Shown here piece by piece: positions 14,992 to 22,259 of a stretch of 32,849 bases of DNA. The position numbers and the translations under genes are program-made. Source of the DNA: JACQXM01 sp964569425 (GTDB lineage: Bacteria > Planctomycetota > Phycisphaerae > UBA1845). Numbering within the stretch: the stretch's first letter is position 1; the number at the start of each line of letters is the position of its first letter. The notes under the pieces were generated by a model. It worked only from the letters and a program-made list of their open reading frames with translations. It made no database searches and had not been told where the DNA came from. Where the stretch lies: positions 1 through 32,849 of the forward strand of contig CAZMVD010000038.1 in the NCBI GenBank assembly GCA_964569425.1, given 5' to 3'.

Positions 14992-16293
14992 ATGCCCAAC
15001 CACCGACAGCCCGTCAGCCTGAACCTCAACATCCGCGGGCTGGGCCCCTCGGCCACGCTGGCGATCAAGGAGCGCTGCCGCCAGTTGCGCCGCCAGGGTA
15101 AGTCGGTCTACGACTTCGGCCTCGGCCAGTCTCCCTTTCCCGTGCCTTCGTCCGTGGTCGAGGCGCTGCGCCTTTCGGCGCATGAAAAGGACTATCTCCC
15201 CGTAAGTGGGCTGCCCGCGCTGCGCGACATGGTCGCCGATTTCCACCGCCGAAAGGAGGGCGTCACCCGCGCCGGCAAGCACGTGCTCATCGGCCCGGGC
15301 TCCAAGGAACTCATGTTCCTGCTCCAGCTCGTCTTCTACGGCGAAATCATCCTCCGCACGCCCTGCTGGGTCTCGTACGTGCCCCAGGCCCAGATCCTCG
15401 GACGCCGCGTTACCCTCATCCCCACCACCTTCGAATGCGGCTGGCGCATCACCCCCGAAAACCTGATGTGGTCCCTGCTCGGCGCCAACGACGACGCCCG
15501 CCCCCGCATCCTCGTCCTCAACTACCCCATGAACCCCACCGGCCACAGCTACACCGTCGACGAACTCAAGGAAATCGCCGATGTCGCTCGCCGTTACGAA
15601 CTGATCGTCCTCTCCGACGAAATCTACGGCCAGCTCCATTTCAAGGGCGAGCACGTTTCCATCGCCCGCTTCTACCCGGAGCGCACCATCATCAGCTCCG
15701 GATTGTCCAAGTGGTGCGGCGCCGGCGGGTGGCGGCTCGGCACGTTCAGCTTTCCGCCGGAACTCGACTGGCTGCTGGAAGCCATGGCCGCCGTCGCCAG
15801 CGAAACCTACACCTCGGTATGCGCGCCCATTCAATACGCCGCCGTTGAGGCGTTCCGTTGCGGAGTGGATATCGAGCGCTACCTCTGGCACGTCCGTCGC
15901 ATTCTGCGGACGCTGGGGTCGCGCTGCGTAGAGCTGCTCCGCCAGGGCGGCGCCCGCGTCCAGGAACCGGTCGGCGCGTTTTATCTCTTCCCGGACTTCA
16001 CGCCGCTGCGCGATCGCCTCTCCGCCCGCGGCATCAACTCCGGCGCCGACCTGTGCGAACAACTCCTGCTCGACACCGGCGTGGCGCTGCTGCCCGGCGA
16101 GTCCTTCGGCCGCCCGGCGGAGGAACTCACCGCCCGCCTCTCCTACGTCGACTTCGACGGTGCCGCTGCCCTCTCCGCCAGCGAAAACATCCCCCTCGAC
16201 ACCGAACTGCCTGCCGACTTCCTCGACCGCTACTGCGCCAACGTCGTCCGCGGCGTCGAACGAATCGCCGAATGGCTGGCACGAGCGAAGTGA
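14992..16293 (+). CDS. Class I/II PLP-dependent aminotransferase
   Basis: 433 residues with fold-type I aminotransferase signatures: LPVSGLPALRDMVADFHRR near the N-terminus, NYPMNPTGHSYTVDELKEIA, SDEIYGQLHF, and the PLP lysine Lys240 in SSGLSKWCGAGGWRLG, with the phosphate-binding Arg in GGWRLG. Such enzymes move an amino group from an amino acid to a 2-oxo acid. The aspartate/alanine/aromatic subgroup cannot be told from sequence alone. It lies 46 bp after kamA on the same strand and probably shares its transcript, suggesting that it acts on the product or a precursor of the mutase. It ends 21 bp from the convergent DUF5131 gene. Confidence 0.9.
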   Translation: MPNHRQPVSLNLNIRGLGPSATLAIKERCRQLRRQGKSVYDFGLGQSPFPVPSSVVEALRLSAHEKDYLPVSGLPALRDMVADFHRRKEGVTRAGKHVLIGPGSKELMFLLQLVFYGEIILRTPCWVSYVPQAQILGRRVTLIPTTFECGWRITPENLMWSLLGANDDARPRILVLNYPMNPTGHSYTVDELKEIADVARRYELIVLSDEIYGQLHFKGEHVSIARFYPERTIISSGLSKWCGAGGWRLGTFSFPPELDWLLEAMAAVASETYTSVCAPIQYAAVEAFRCGVDIERYLWHVRRILRTLGSRCVELLRQGGARVQEPVGAFYLFPDFTPLRDRLSARGINSGADLCEQLLLDTGVALLPGESFGRPAEELTARLSYVDFDGAAALSASENIPLDTELPADFLDRYCANVVRGVERIAEWLARAK

Positions 16294-16314
16294 ACCAGCG
16301 CGCCGATGGCGCCG

Positions 16315-17076
16315 CTACAGAACGGGAAGCGCAAGTTCTTTCGGGAGGTGTCCATGCGTCCGCAAAGGCCGAACCGGCATCTCGTCGTAGGTCCGCCCGT
16401 TGAGCGTGCGGCCGGTCTTGTGCTTGCGTACGCCGCCCCACTGCTTGAAGAAAAAGGCCACGTCGGCCGCCCGGCATTGTCGGCGGATCGACTCAACCCA
16501 TACGCGGTGCATGGCTCGCGCCCCCGGACCCGACTCACCGCCCACGATCACCCAGGAAATACCGTCCAGGCGAATGTCGTCCAGCGGCCCGATCAACGGC
16601 TCACACGATAGAAAACGAACCCCCGCCGGTACTGTGCGAAGATCACCCACGCGGTGCAGCACCCGCGAATCCTCAATGCTCACCCCCATCCACACGTTCG
16701 GCGGCCACGAAAGCGCTGGTGCCAGCTCGCGCAGCCGTGCACTTCGCTTGGTCAACACCTGAAACGTGTGCTGCGGGCACGCGGCCATGGTGTCGAACAC
16801 CCGCGCGATGAAATCAGGCGGAACGGCCTCATGAAACAAATCGCTCATCGAATTGACGAAAATCACCCGCGGCCGGCGCAGCGTTCGCGGCAGATCGACA
16901 AGGTCGTCGTGCAGCGTCACGCGAAAGCCGTTGGCATAGCGCGCGTTGCCCATCGCCCGCAGCCGCCCCGCCATCCGCTCCGCATAACAATGCCGGCACC
17001 CCTCGCTCACCTTGGAACACCCCGTCACCGGGTTCCACGTGAATTCGGTCCATTCGATGGTCGATGGCGTCGCCAT
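16315..17076 (-). CDS. DUF5131 family protein (phage Gp37/Gp68-like, three-Cys motif)
   Basis: 253 residues. The start MATPSTIEWTEFTWNPVTGC and the cysteines C20-x6-C27-x2-C30 (GCSKVSEGCRHCYAE) are the hallmark of Gp37/Gp68 proteins, which are radical-SAM-like (a C-rich N-terminal motif on a TIM-barrel-type body, here VIFVNSMSDLFHEAVPPDFI, TFQVLTKR, WMGVSIEDSRVLHRV, FLSCEPLIGPL, IVGGESGPGARAMH). Function is not established. The gene starts 8 bp after the stop of tcmP, the partner family named for always accompanying the three-Cys motif. The pair is found on phages and in bacterial islands, so it is likely a transferred cassette. Confidence 0.9.
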   Translation of the reverse strand: MATPSTIEWTEFTWNPVTGCSKVSEGCRHCYAERMAGRLRAMGNARYANGFRVTLHDDLVDLPRTLRRPRVIFVNSMSDLFHEAVPPDFIARVFDTMAACPQHTFQVLTKRSARLRELAPALSWPPNVWMGVSIEDSRVLHRVGDLRTVPAGVRFLSCEPLIGPLDDIRLDGISWVIVGGESGPGARAMHRVWVESIRRQCRAADVAFFFKQWGGVRKHKTGRTLNGRTYDEMPVRPLRTHGHLPKELALPVL

Positions 17077-17084
17077 GGTTCAAA

Positions 17085-17978
17085 TCACTTCAGGATGCTC
17101 TTTGCAATACCGACGGCTAAATCACCTTTCGTCGGATTGGCCGATGCAAAGCAAAGTAGATAGATTGGCATCCGCCTCGAGTTTTCCATGATTAACGGCT
17201 CGTTGAGCACCCAAGGGAATATGCTCCGAAGGCGCTTCAAGAAGTAGCTCCCGATCCCTTCCAAAGTTACGATTCGTCGGTGCCCGGATTCTGGTTCAAA
17301 GAGCGTCTGTTCCACCCTGGTTTCGTAGAATTCGCTCCTCCAATCCTCGGTCCCAAAGATACGAGTAAGCCTGTCCTGCCATGCGGGCGGGGGCAACTCC
17401 CCTCTCGTAACAAGGCGATTAACTGCCACCCCCAAAGGAAACAGTAGCCACAAATCCACGGCCTCAGTATCGGCAAGCGCTTCCAGTGTGCTCCAATCAA
17501 CTTGCATCCCATACGGGTCCAAGAAGACAACTGACCGGTTGCGCCGCCAGTTCGTTCTGGCGCACCAAGACTTAAGGAAGACGTTCGCCTCCGATTGCTC
17601 GACCTGGCACTTGCTGTTCGGAAACAGATCAACCATCGCCTTCAGTTCAGCCACCCGTTTGGCTCTCTTCTCGACGAAAACGTAGGAATCGAATGGCGGA
17701 CGGACTTCAAGGGCGATCCGCGCGCTGCCTTTTTGGAGAGACTCCGCGTCATCGTCGTCAGCCAGTGGAAAGAGCACATTCTCAGCGTCCGCACCCGCTT
17801 CCGCATGCGATTTCGAGTCCACTCGCTGCCCACTCCCCGCGAACGCATCAACGTACGTCGTTGAGAAATACTTCGCCTTTTCGTTCCTCTTGAAGATCGT
17901 CGTGTAGGTGGCGAGGTAGTTACGAACGCACTCGAGCTTTTCCGTAGTCCACTCGCCACCGAACTGATGCTTGACCAT
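17085..17978 (-). CDS. tcmP: Three-Cys-motif partner protein TcmP (methyltransferase-like)
   Basis: 297 residues. N-terminal FGGEWTTEKLECVRNYLATY is characteristic of TcmP. A Rossmann methyltransferase-like motif I is seen as DAFAGSG (44-50) and a motif IV-like DPYG at 154-157 (VVFLDPYGMQVDWSTLEALA), so SAM binding and nucleic-acid-type methylation are plausible but untested. The coding region is visibly richer in A/T (roughly half GC in sampled stretches) than the flanking genes and uses codons that they avoid, a sign of horizontal transfer. ATG 17978 fits the family start; the frame is open to a TTG at 18035. It is the first gene of a two-gene unit with DUF5131. Confidence 0.88.
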   Translation of the reverse strand: MVKHQFGGEWTTEKLECVRNYLATYTTIFKRNEKAKYFSTTYVDAFAGSGQRVDSKSHAEAGADAENVLFPLADDDDAESLQKGSARIALEVRPPFDSYVFVEKRAKRVAELKAMVDLFPNSKCQVEQSEANVFLKSWCARTNWRRNRSVVFLDPYGMQVDWSTLEALADTEAVDLWLLFPLGVAVNRLVTRGELPPPAWQDRLTRIFGTEDWRSEFYETRVEQTLFEPESGHRRIVTLEGIGSYFLKRLRSIFPWVLNEPLIMENSRRMPIYLLCFASANPTKGDLAVGIAKSILK

Positions 17979-18103
17979 GATACCGAATCCCGACGATGAT
18001 TGACCGTGTCGGCCGACGTGCCTAACGTATTCCAAAACCGTCTGCGATTCAAGCGCCAGCCGGCTTGGGGACCGAAAAAGTCAGAATTGCAGGAGAAACG
18101 CTC

Positions 18104-18484
18104 GTGCCCAACCAATCCGTCGCCGTCGTCGGCGCCTCCGCCGACCACTCCAAGTACAGCAACAAGGCCGTTCGTGCCTACCTTCAACATGGCTGGAACG
18201 TCTACCCGGTCAATCCCAAGGGCGGCCAAATCGAAGGGTTGATCGTCTACCGCGCCGTCGCGGATATCCCCGGCAAGGTGGATCGCGTCACCCTCTACCT
18301 GCCCCCGACCGTGGGTCTCAAAGCACTGCCCGACATCGCCGCCAAAAAGCCCGGCGAATTCTTCGTCAACCCCGGCGCCGAAAGCGAGGAACTCGTCGCC
18401 GAAGCGCGCCGCCTCGGCCTCGACCCCATCCTCGCGTGCAGCATCATCGAAATCGGCGCTACCCCCGCTCAGTTCCCCGACTGA
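18104..18484 (+). CDS. CoA-binding domain protein (YccU-like)
   Basis: 126 residues forming one Rossmann-type CoA_binding_2 domain: VPNQSVAVVGASADHSKYSN, then GWNVYPVNPKGGQIEGL, LYLPPTVGLKALPDIAAKKP and FFVNPGAESEELVAEARRLG. The GASxDxxK(Y/F)(S/G)N and NP(K/R) motifs are diagnostic. Stand-alone members bind CoA but have no agreed role. The start is GTG 18104 with AGGAG 8 nt upstream (18091-18095); a TTG at 18065 would extend it without conservation. The 125 bp upstream is shared with divergent tcmP. Confidence 0.85.
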   Translation: MPNQSVAVVGASADHSKYSNKAVRAYLQHGWNVYPVNPKGGQIEGLIVYRAVADIPGKVDRVTLYLPPTVGLKALPDIAAKKPGEFFVNPGAESEELVAEARRLGLDPILACSIIEIGATPAQFPD

Positions 18485-18513
18485 GACGGCTTCACGATTA
18501 AGTGTGGCGTTCT

Positions 18514-18534
18514 TCCCCCCTTGCTAAGGGGGGA
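18514..18534. terminator. Strong C6/G6 hairpin after the CoA-binding gene
   Basis: TCCCCCCTT (18514-18522), loop GCT, AAGGGGGGA (18526-18534): a perfect 9-bp stem 30 bp after the stop, followed by TCGAGGGGGGTC rather than a T tract. C6-TT...AA-G6 hairpins of this kind are also known as dispersed repeats in many genomes, so it may be either a terminator or a repeat copy. Confidence 0.5.
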
Positions 18535-18657
18535 TCGAGGGGGGTCGAAGCGATACACTGGGTCGTAGGTTGCTTGAGCCCGATGTGACACCGTCACAGC
18601 TTCTCGAGCCGCCGCCCCCCCTTACGGTAGGATGCTCCCGCCTTCGGCGTCATTCCC

Positions 18658-18832
18658 TCGCCTCACGCCTCACGCATCACGCCTTCCAATCTCGGCTTTC
18701 GGCGTTTCGGTGTTCGGCGTTTCGGTTTTCTTCAGTTGCCTGCTGCCTTGCCTTCGGCTTTCGGCGTTTCGGCGTTTCGGCGTTTCGGTTTTCCGCGTTT
18801 CGGTTTCCGGCGTTTCGGCTTTCGGCTTTCTT
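18658..18832. repeat. Low-complexity tract of CGCCTCACGC and CGGCGTTT units
   Basis: The 357-bp gap 18485-18841 holds, beyond the hairpin above, a CGCCTCACGCCTCACGC stretch (about 18658-18683) followed by some fifteen degenerate 8-9-bp units of the type CGGCGTTT, CGGTTTTC, CGGCTTT (18691-18832) that end 10 bp before the prpC stop. Six-frame reading gives only low-complexity peptides such as FGVSVFGVSVF. The same two tract types are combined at 98-265. No coding or RNA gene is evident. Confidence 0.65.
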
Positions 18833-18841
18833 TCCAGCCTG

Positions 18842-19987
18842 TCACCCCCGCTCGCCGATCTTCGTCACCGGCCGCAACTTCGGCCCCACGTACCGGCTCA
18901 ACGGCCGATACAGCCGGTTGGCCTGCGATTGCTCGATGTGATGCGCACACCACCCCGTCACCCGGCTGCACACAAACAGCGGCGTATACAGATCCAGCGG
19001 CAGGTCCAGCAGGTAATAGGTCAGTCCGCACGGAAAATCGACGTTGGGATAGATCGGCTTTTCCTTTTTCACGATCGGATTCTTGATCGCGTCGTAAATC
19101 GCCACCAGATCCTGCCGGCCCTTCACCGCCGCCAGCTTGCGCATCTCCGCCTCCAGAATGTGCGCGCGATGGTCCCCGTTCTTGTACACCCGGTGCCCGA
19201 AGCCCATCACCTTCTCTTTCCGCGCCAGCGCGTCATTCACCCAGCGACTCGCTCGTTCCGCGTTCTTGAAGCGCAGAATCAGTTCCATCGCCGCCTCGTT
19301 CGCCCCACCGTGCAGCGGACCCTTCAGCGCCCCGATCGCCCCCACCACCGCCGAGACCATGTCCGATGCCGTCGACGTAATCACCCGGTCGGTGAACGTG
19401 CTCGCGTTGAACTCGTGCTCCGCGTACAGGATCATCGTCAGGTCCAGCAGCTTTACCGACGTTTCGTCCTGCTCCGCACCGTGGCACATATACAGAAGCT
19501 GTCCCGCGTGCTTCAGCCCCGGCTTCGGTCCGACCGGCTCCTTGCCGTTCAGCAGCCGAAACCGCGCCGCCACCACGTCCGCGCACACCGCCAGCAGCCA
19601 CACCGCCCGCCGCCGCAGGTCGTCTACCGCTTCGCCCTTCACCGGGTCGAAATGCGCCGCCATCGCCACGCCCGTTCGCAGCACGTCCATCATCGGCGCG
19701 CCCTTCGGAATCGCCCGGATCGTCTCGATCACCGGTTGCGGCAAACCATGAAAGCGGTCGAGCATGGCGCGAAAATCGTCAAGCTGCTTCTGCGTCGGCA
19801 ACTCACCATACAGCAGCAGGTATGCCACCTCGCCGAACACCACCCGCTCGGCCAGCTCCGCGATCCGATACCCACGGTAAAGCAACTCACCCTGGTCCAC
19901 GCAGCAGATCGCCGTGTCCCCTGCGATCACACCCTCCAGACCCGGCTTGGCCACAAACCCATCGCCGCTTTCAGCGTTTACGTTCAT
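18842..19987 (-). CDS. prpC: 2-methylcitrate synthase / citrate synthase family
   Basis: 381 residues, the size of PrpC and of short bacterial citrate synthases. Catalytic residues are visible: His226 (GPLHGGANEAAME), His265 (GFGHRVYKNGDHRA) and Asp317 (YPNVDFPCG). The family condenses oxaloacetate with propionyl-CoA (PrpC) or acetyl-CoA (GltA). Sequence alone does not separate the two, but the gene lies 31 bp downstream of a methylisocitrate lyase gene on the same strand, which favours PrpC and the 2-methylcitrate route for propionate. GGAG is 7 nt before ATG 19987. No prpD or acnD is in the window. Confidence 0.85.
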   Translation of the reverse strand: MNVNAESGDGFVAKPGLEGVIAGDTAICCVDQGELLYRGYRIAELAERVVFGEVAYLLLYGELPTQKQLDDFRAMLDRFHGLPQPVIETIRAIPKGAPMMDVLRTGVAMAAHFDPVKGEAVDDLRRRAVWLLAVCADVVAARFRLLNGKEPVGPKPGLKHAGQLLYMCHGAEQDETSVKLLDLTMILYAEHEFNASTFTDRVITSTASDMVSAVVGAIGALKGPLHGGANEAAMELILRFKNAERASRWVNDALARKEKVMGFGHRVYKNGDHRAHILEAEMRKLAAVKGRQDLVAIYDAIKNPIVKKEKPIYPNVDFPCGLTYYLLDLPLDLYTPLFVCSRVTGWCAHHIEQSQANRLYRPLSRYVGPKLRPVTKIGERG

Positions 19988-20018
19988 CTCGAATCTCCAT
20001 CCCCCGGCTCAGCCGGAC

Positions 20019-20942
20019 CTAACCGGGGCGCGCCGAAGCAACCGGCCCCTGCACGTCGTATCCCAACAAATCATAGAGTCCCTGCCGCGTTTGCATGCGC
20101 CCGAGTATGGACGCCTGCGATCGTTCGCGCTTCAGCACCGCCAGCGCCTCCTCCGTCGCCTTCATCGCCACCCGCTGCAGCGTGACCGGGAAAATCACCA
20201 GCCGATACCCCATCTCCCCGAACTCGTCGGCTGTCAGCATCGGCGTCTTGCCGAACTCCGTCATGTTGGCCAACAGAATGGTGGGCACGTCGTGCGCGAA
20301 TCGCGCGAACTCCTCCCGGCTTTCCAGCGCCTCCGGAAAAATGCCGTCCGCCCCCGCCTTCAGGTAGGCGTGCGCCCGCGCCACCGCGTCGTCATAACCG
20401 CTCACGCCGCGCGCGTCGGTTCGCGCCAGCAGCAGAAAATCCGCGCTGGTCCGCGCCGCCGAGGCGGCTGCGATCTTGGCGCACATCTCCTCCAGCGGCA
20501 CCAGCTTCTTCCCGTCGAGGTGACCGCAGCGCTTGGGAAATTCCTGATCTTCCAGGTGAATGCCGCTCACGCCCACCGCCTCCAGCGTGCGGACGGTGCG
20601 CGCCGCGTTGTCCGCCCCGCCGAATCCGGTATCCGCATCGGCCAGAATCGGCAGCGAAGTCGCCCGCGCCACGTGGTCCGCGTGGTCCCGCGCTTCGGTC
20701 AGCGTCATCAACCCGATATCCGGAACGCCCCCCACCGAGTTGGCCAGCACCGCCCCCGAGAGGTACACCGCGTCGAACCCCGCACGTTCGATCAGCCGCG
20801 CGCTCAACGCGTTGAACGCCCCCGGCAGCACCACCACGCCGCGCGCCATCAACTCGCGCAGCCGTCGCGAACGCTCCCCCGAACTGGCCATCAGGTCGCT
20901 TTTCATGCCTCCAGCCGTCATACCCATTTCGCTCCGAATCAT
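20019..20942 (-). CDS. prpB: Methylisocitrate lyase (PEP mutase/isocitrate lyase superfamily)
   Basis: 307 residues from ATG 20942 (295 from ATG 20906, nearer the 296 of E. coli PrpB). Motifs: GAFNALSARLIERAGFDAVY, metal-binding DADTGFGG, LEDQEFPKRCGH with the catalytic Cys in KRCGH, ARTDARGVSGYDDAVARAHA, NMTEFGKTP and MQTRQGLYDLLGY. KRCGH and the TEFGxTP segment match PrpB rather than isocitrate lyase or oxaloacetase. The enzyme splits 2-methylisocitrate into pyruvate and succinate. AAGG lies 10 nt before ATG 20942, while a GGAGG sits only 1 nt from ATG 20906, so the start is uncertain. First gene of the prpB-prpC unit. Confidence 0.9.
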   Translation of the reverse strand: MIRSEMGMTAGGMKSDLMASSGERSRRLRELMARGVVVLPGAFNALSARLIERAGFDAVYLSGAVLANSVGGVPDIGLMTLTEARDHADHVARATSLPILADADTGFGGADNAARTVRTLEAVGVSGIHLEDQEFPKRCGHLDGKKLVPLEEMCAKIAAASAARTSADFLLLARTDARGVSGYDDAVARAHAYLKAGADGIFPEALESREEFARFAHDVPTILLANMTEFGKTPMLTADEFGEMGYRLVIFPVTLQRVAMKATEEALAVLKRERSQASILGRMQTRQGLYDLLGYDVQGPVASARPG

Positions 20943-20996
20943 GCACAAATCGCCTTGTTCAGCAAGCCGATTCCCCCTCGACACCGCACCGACCAT

Positions 20997-21042
20997 CAAT
21001 CGGCCACCGCATCGCAATCCCGCAATCGCCAATCGGCAATCC
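20997..21042. repeat. Low-complexity GCAATCG tract
   Basis: Degenerate units such as GCAATCCCGCAATCGCCAAT and CGGCAATCCC upstream of prpB, related to the GGCAATCGGCAATTGGCA tract at 154-199. The gap 20943-21188 otherwise holds only the inverted repeat reported next. Confidence 0.45.
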
Positions 21043-21136
21043 CCTCCCGCTGGACCCGACAGCCTCCGCCCCGAATGATGTGAACGATCCGGCCCCGGGC
21101 TGCGTAAGCAAACATGGAACCCGAGGACCCGAATCC

Positions 21137-21185
21137 GGGCGGGACGGCGATCCAACTAACGCGCAGCGGTCAGTCCGTCCCGCCC
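21137..21185. repeat. Perfect 11-bp inverted repeat just after the sugar transferase gene
   Basis: GGGCGGGACGG (21137-21147) and CCGTCCCGCCC (21175-21185) are exact reverse complements with a 27-nt loop. They start 4 bp after the minus-strand stop at 21189, so as RNA they would form the 3' end of the sugar transferase transcript. There is no T tract, so it is either a Rho-type or processing hairpin, or a repeat element. Confidence 0.6.
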
Positions 21186-21188
21186 CTT

Positions 21189-21929
21189 CTACGTACCTTT
21201 GCTCAACTCAAAGTCTGCCGGCGCACTCACCACACCGGCAAATGGCGATCGCACAAATGGCACCGCCGTCCGCTCTTCCCCCAACAGCACCACCAGCAGC
21301 GTCCGCGCCAGAATCCGCAAATCCAGCCACAACCCGCACCGTCGCACATACGCAATGTCATACAGAATCCGCTCGTCCCACGACATGGCCGCGTTCGAAT
21401 ACACCTGCGCCAACCCCTTGACTCCCGGCCGCACCAGCAATCGCTGCCGCCGGAACGCATCATACGCCGCCACCTGATCCGGCAGCGTCGGACGCGGACC
21501 CACCAGCGACATCTCCCCCCACAACACGTTGAACAACTGCGGCAGCTCGTCGATCTTGCTCCGTCGCAGCACCCGCCCCACCCGCGTAATCTCCGGGTGG
21601 TCCAGCGGCACCAACTCCTTCGGGTCCGGCCGCCGTCCCCCACGCATCGTTCGGAACTTGATCACCCGAAACTCCCGGCCGTGCTGCCCTCCTCGTTCCT
21701 GTCGAAAAAACACCGGACCGGCACTGGTCAGTCGGATCGCCAACGCCGTTGCCACCAGCACCGGGGAAAGCACAACCAACAGGATTAGGGCGGCCAACGT
21801 GTCGAACCCTCGTTTGCCGAATCGCCCCCACAGTCCAAAGCTTGGCGTTTCGCTGCCCTTGCCCCGCACTCCAACGCCAGATGCTTGGCGCGTTTCGGGG
21901 TCGTATTGGCGATTCATGTCAGTCATCAT
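21189..21929 (-). CDS. PglC-type monotopic sugar-phosphate transferase
   Basis: 246 residues. After a polar lead, GKRGFDTLAALILLVVLSPV is the re-entrant membrane helix, followed by SAGPVFFRQERGG, FRVIKFRTMR, and the catalytic Asp127-Glu128 in SKIDELPQLFNVLWGEMSLV, then GPRPTLPDQVAAYD. These are the bacterial sugar transferase (Pfam Bac_transf) signatures: transfer of a sugar phosphate from UDP-sugar to undecaprenyl phosphate, the first step in capsule, exopolysaccharide or O-antigen synthesis. Only the small PglC-like core is present, without the N-terminal membrane domain of WcaJ. ATG 21929 is chosen; 21926 and 21917 are alternatives. The gap of N begins 71 bp upstream, so its operon context may be lost. 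Confidence 0.9.
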   Translation of the reverse strand: MMTDMNRQYDPETRQASGVGVRGKGSETPSFGLWGRFGKRGFDTLAALILLVVLSPVLVATALAIRLTSAGPVFFRQERGGQHGREFRVIKFRTMRGGRRPDPKELVPLDHPEITRVGRVLRRSKIDELPQLFNVLWGEMSLVGPRPTLPDQVAAYDAFRRQRLLVRPGVKGLAQVYSNAAMSWDERILYDIAYVRRCGLWLDLRILARTLLVVLLGEERTAVPFVRSPFAGVVSAPADFELSKGT

Positions 21930-22000
21930 CGATGTCCCGGCTTGCCGGACAACATAGCCGATTCTGTCTCCACAAGCTCCCCACCGCTCATCGCACCATG

Positions 22001-22010
22001 NNNNNNNNNN
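22001..22010. other. Assembly gap (ten N)
   Basis: Ten N in a row. The length may be a placeholder. Neither flanking gene is cut by it, but base composition shifts from GC-rich on the left to clearly AT-rich on the right (22011-22130). Confidence 0.99.
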
Positions 22011-22023
22011 TCGGCACGGTATC

Positions 22024-22091
22024 ATTCAATATTGAGACCTGGTATCGTTACAAATCGCATTCTGTGCGTTTTTTTAGCATTATTCAATATT
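22024..22091. promoter_or_regulatory. Pair of ATTCAATATT direct repeats before the heme oxygenase promoter
   Basis: ATTCAATATT occurs at 22024-22033 and again at 22082-22091. The first is extended to the perfect palindrome TCAATATTGA (22026-22035). Both lie just upstream of the -35 box at 22093, a usual place for operator or activator sites. Bacterial heme oxygenases are often iron-regulated, but neither copy resembles a Fur box. Confidence 0.4.
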
Positions 22092-22092
22092 C

Positions 22093-22120
22093 TTGCAGTC
22101 AAATTGCGACACAGTATAAT
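22093..22120 (+). promoter_or_regulatory. Sigma70-like promoter for heme oxygenase
   Basis: TTGCAG (22093-22098), a 16-nt spacer, then consensus TATAAT (22115-22120). Transcription would start near 22127, leaving a leader of about 130 nt with two hairpins: CGCGGG-CAT-CCCGCG (22161-22175) and ACCCG-CTCAT-CGGGT (22184-22198). Confidence 0.6.
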
Positions 22121-22259
22121 TACTAAACCGCGATGGGCGTTTCGAAGAAGCGGCGAGCGACGCGGGCATCCCGCGCTCAGCTCACCCGCTCATCGGGTAG
22201 TGCCGGATTCGACTGAAAACTCCGTTGCCCATTGCACCAGACCGGAAAGGAGACCGTAC

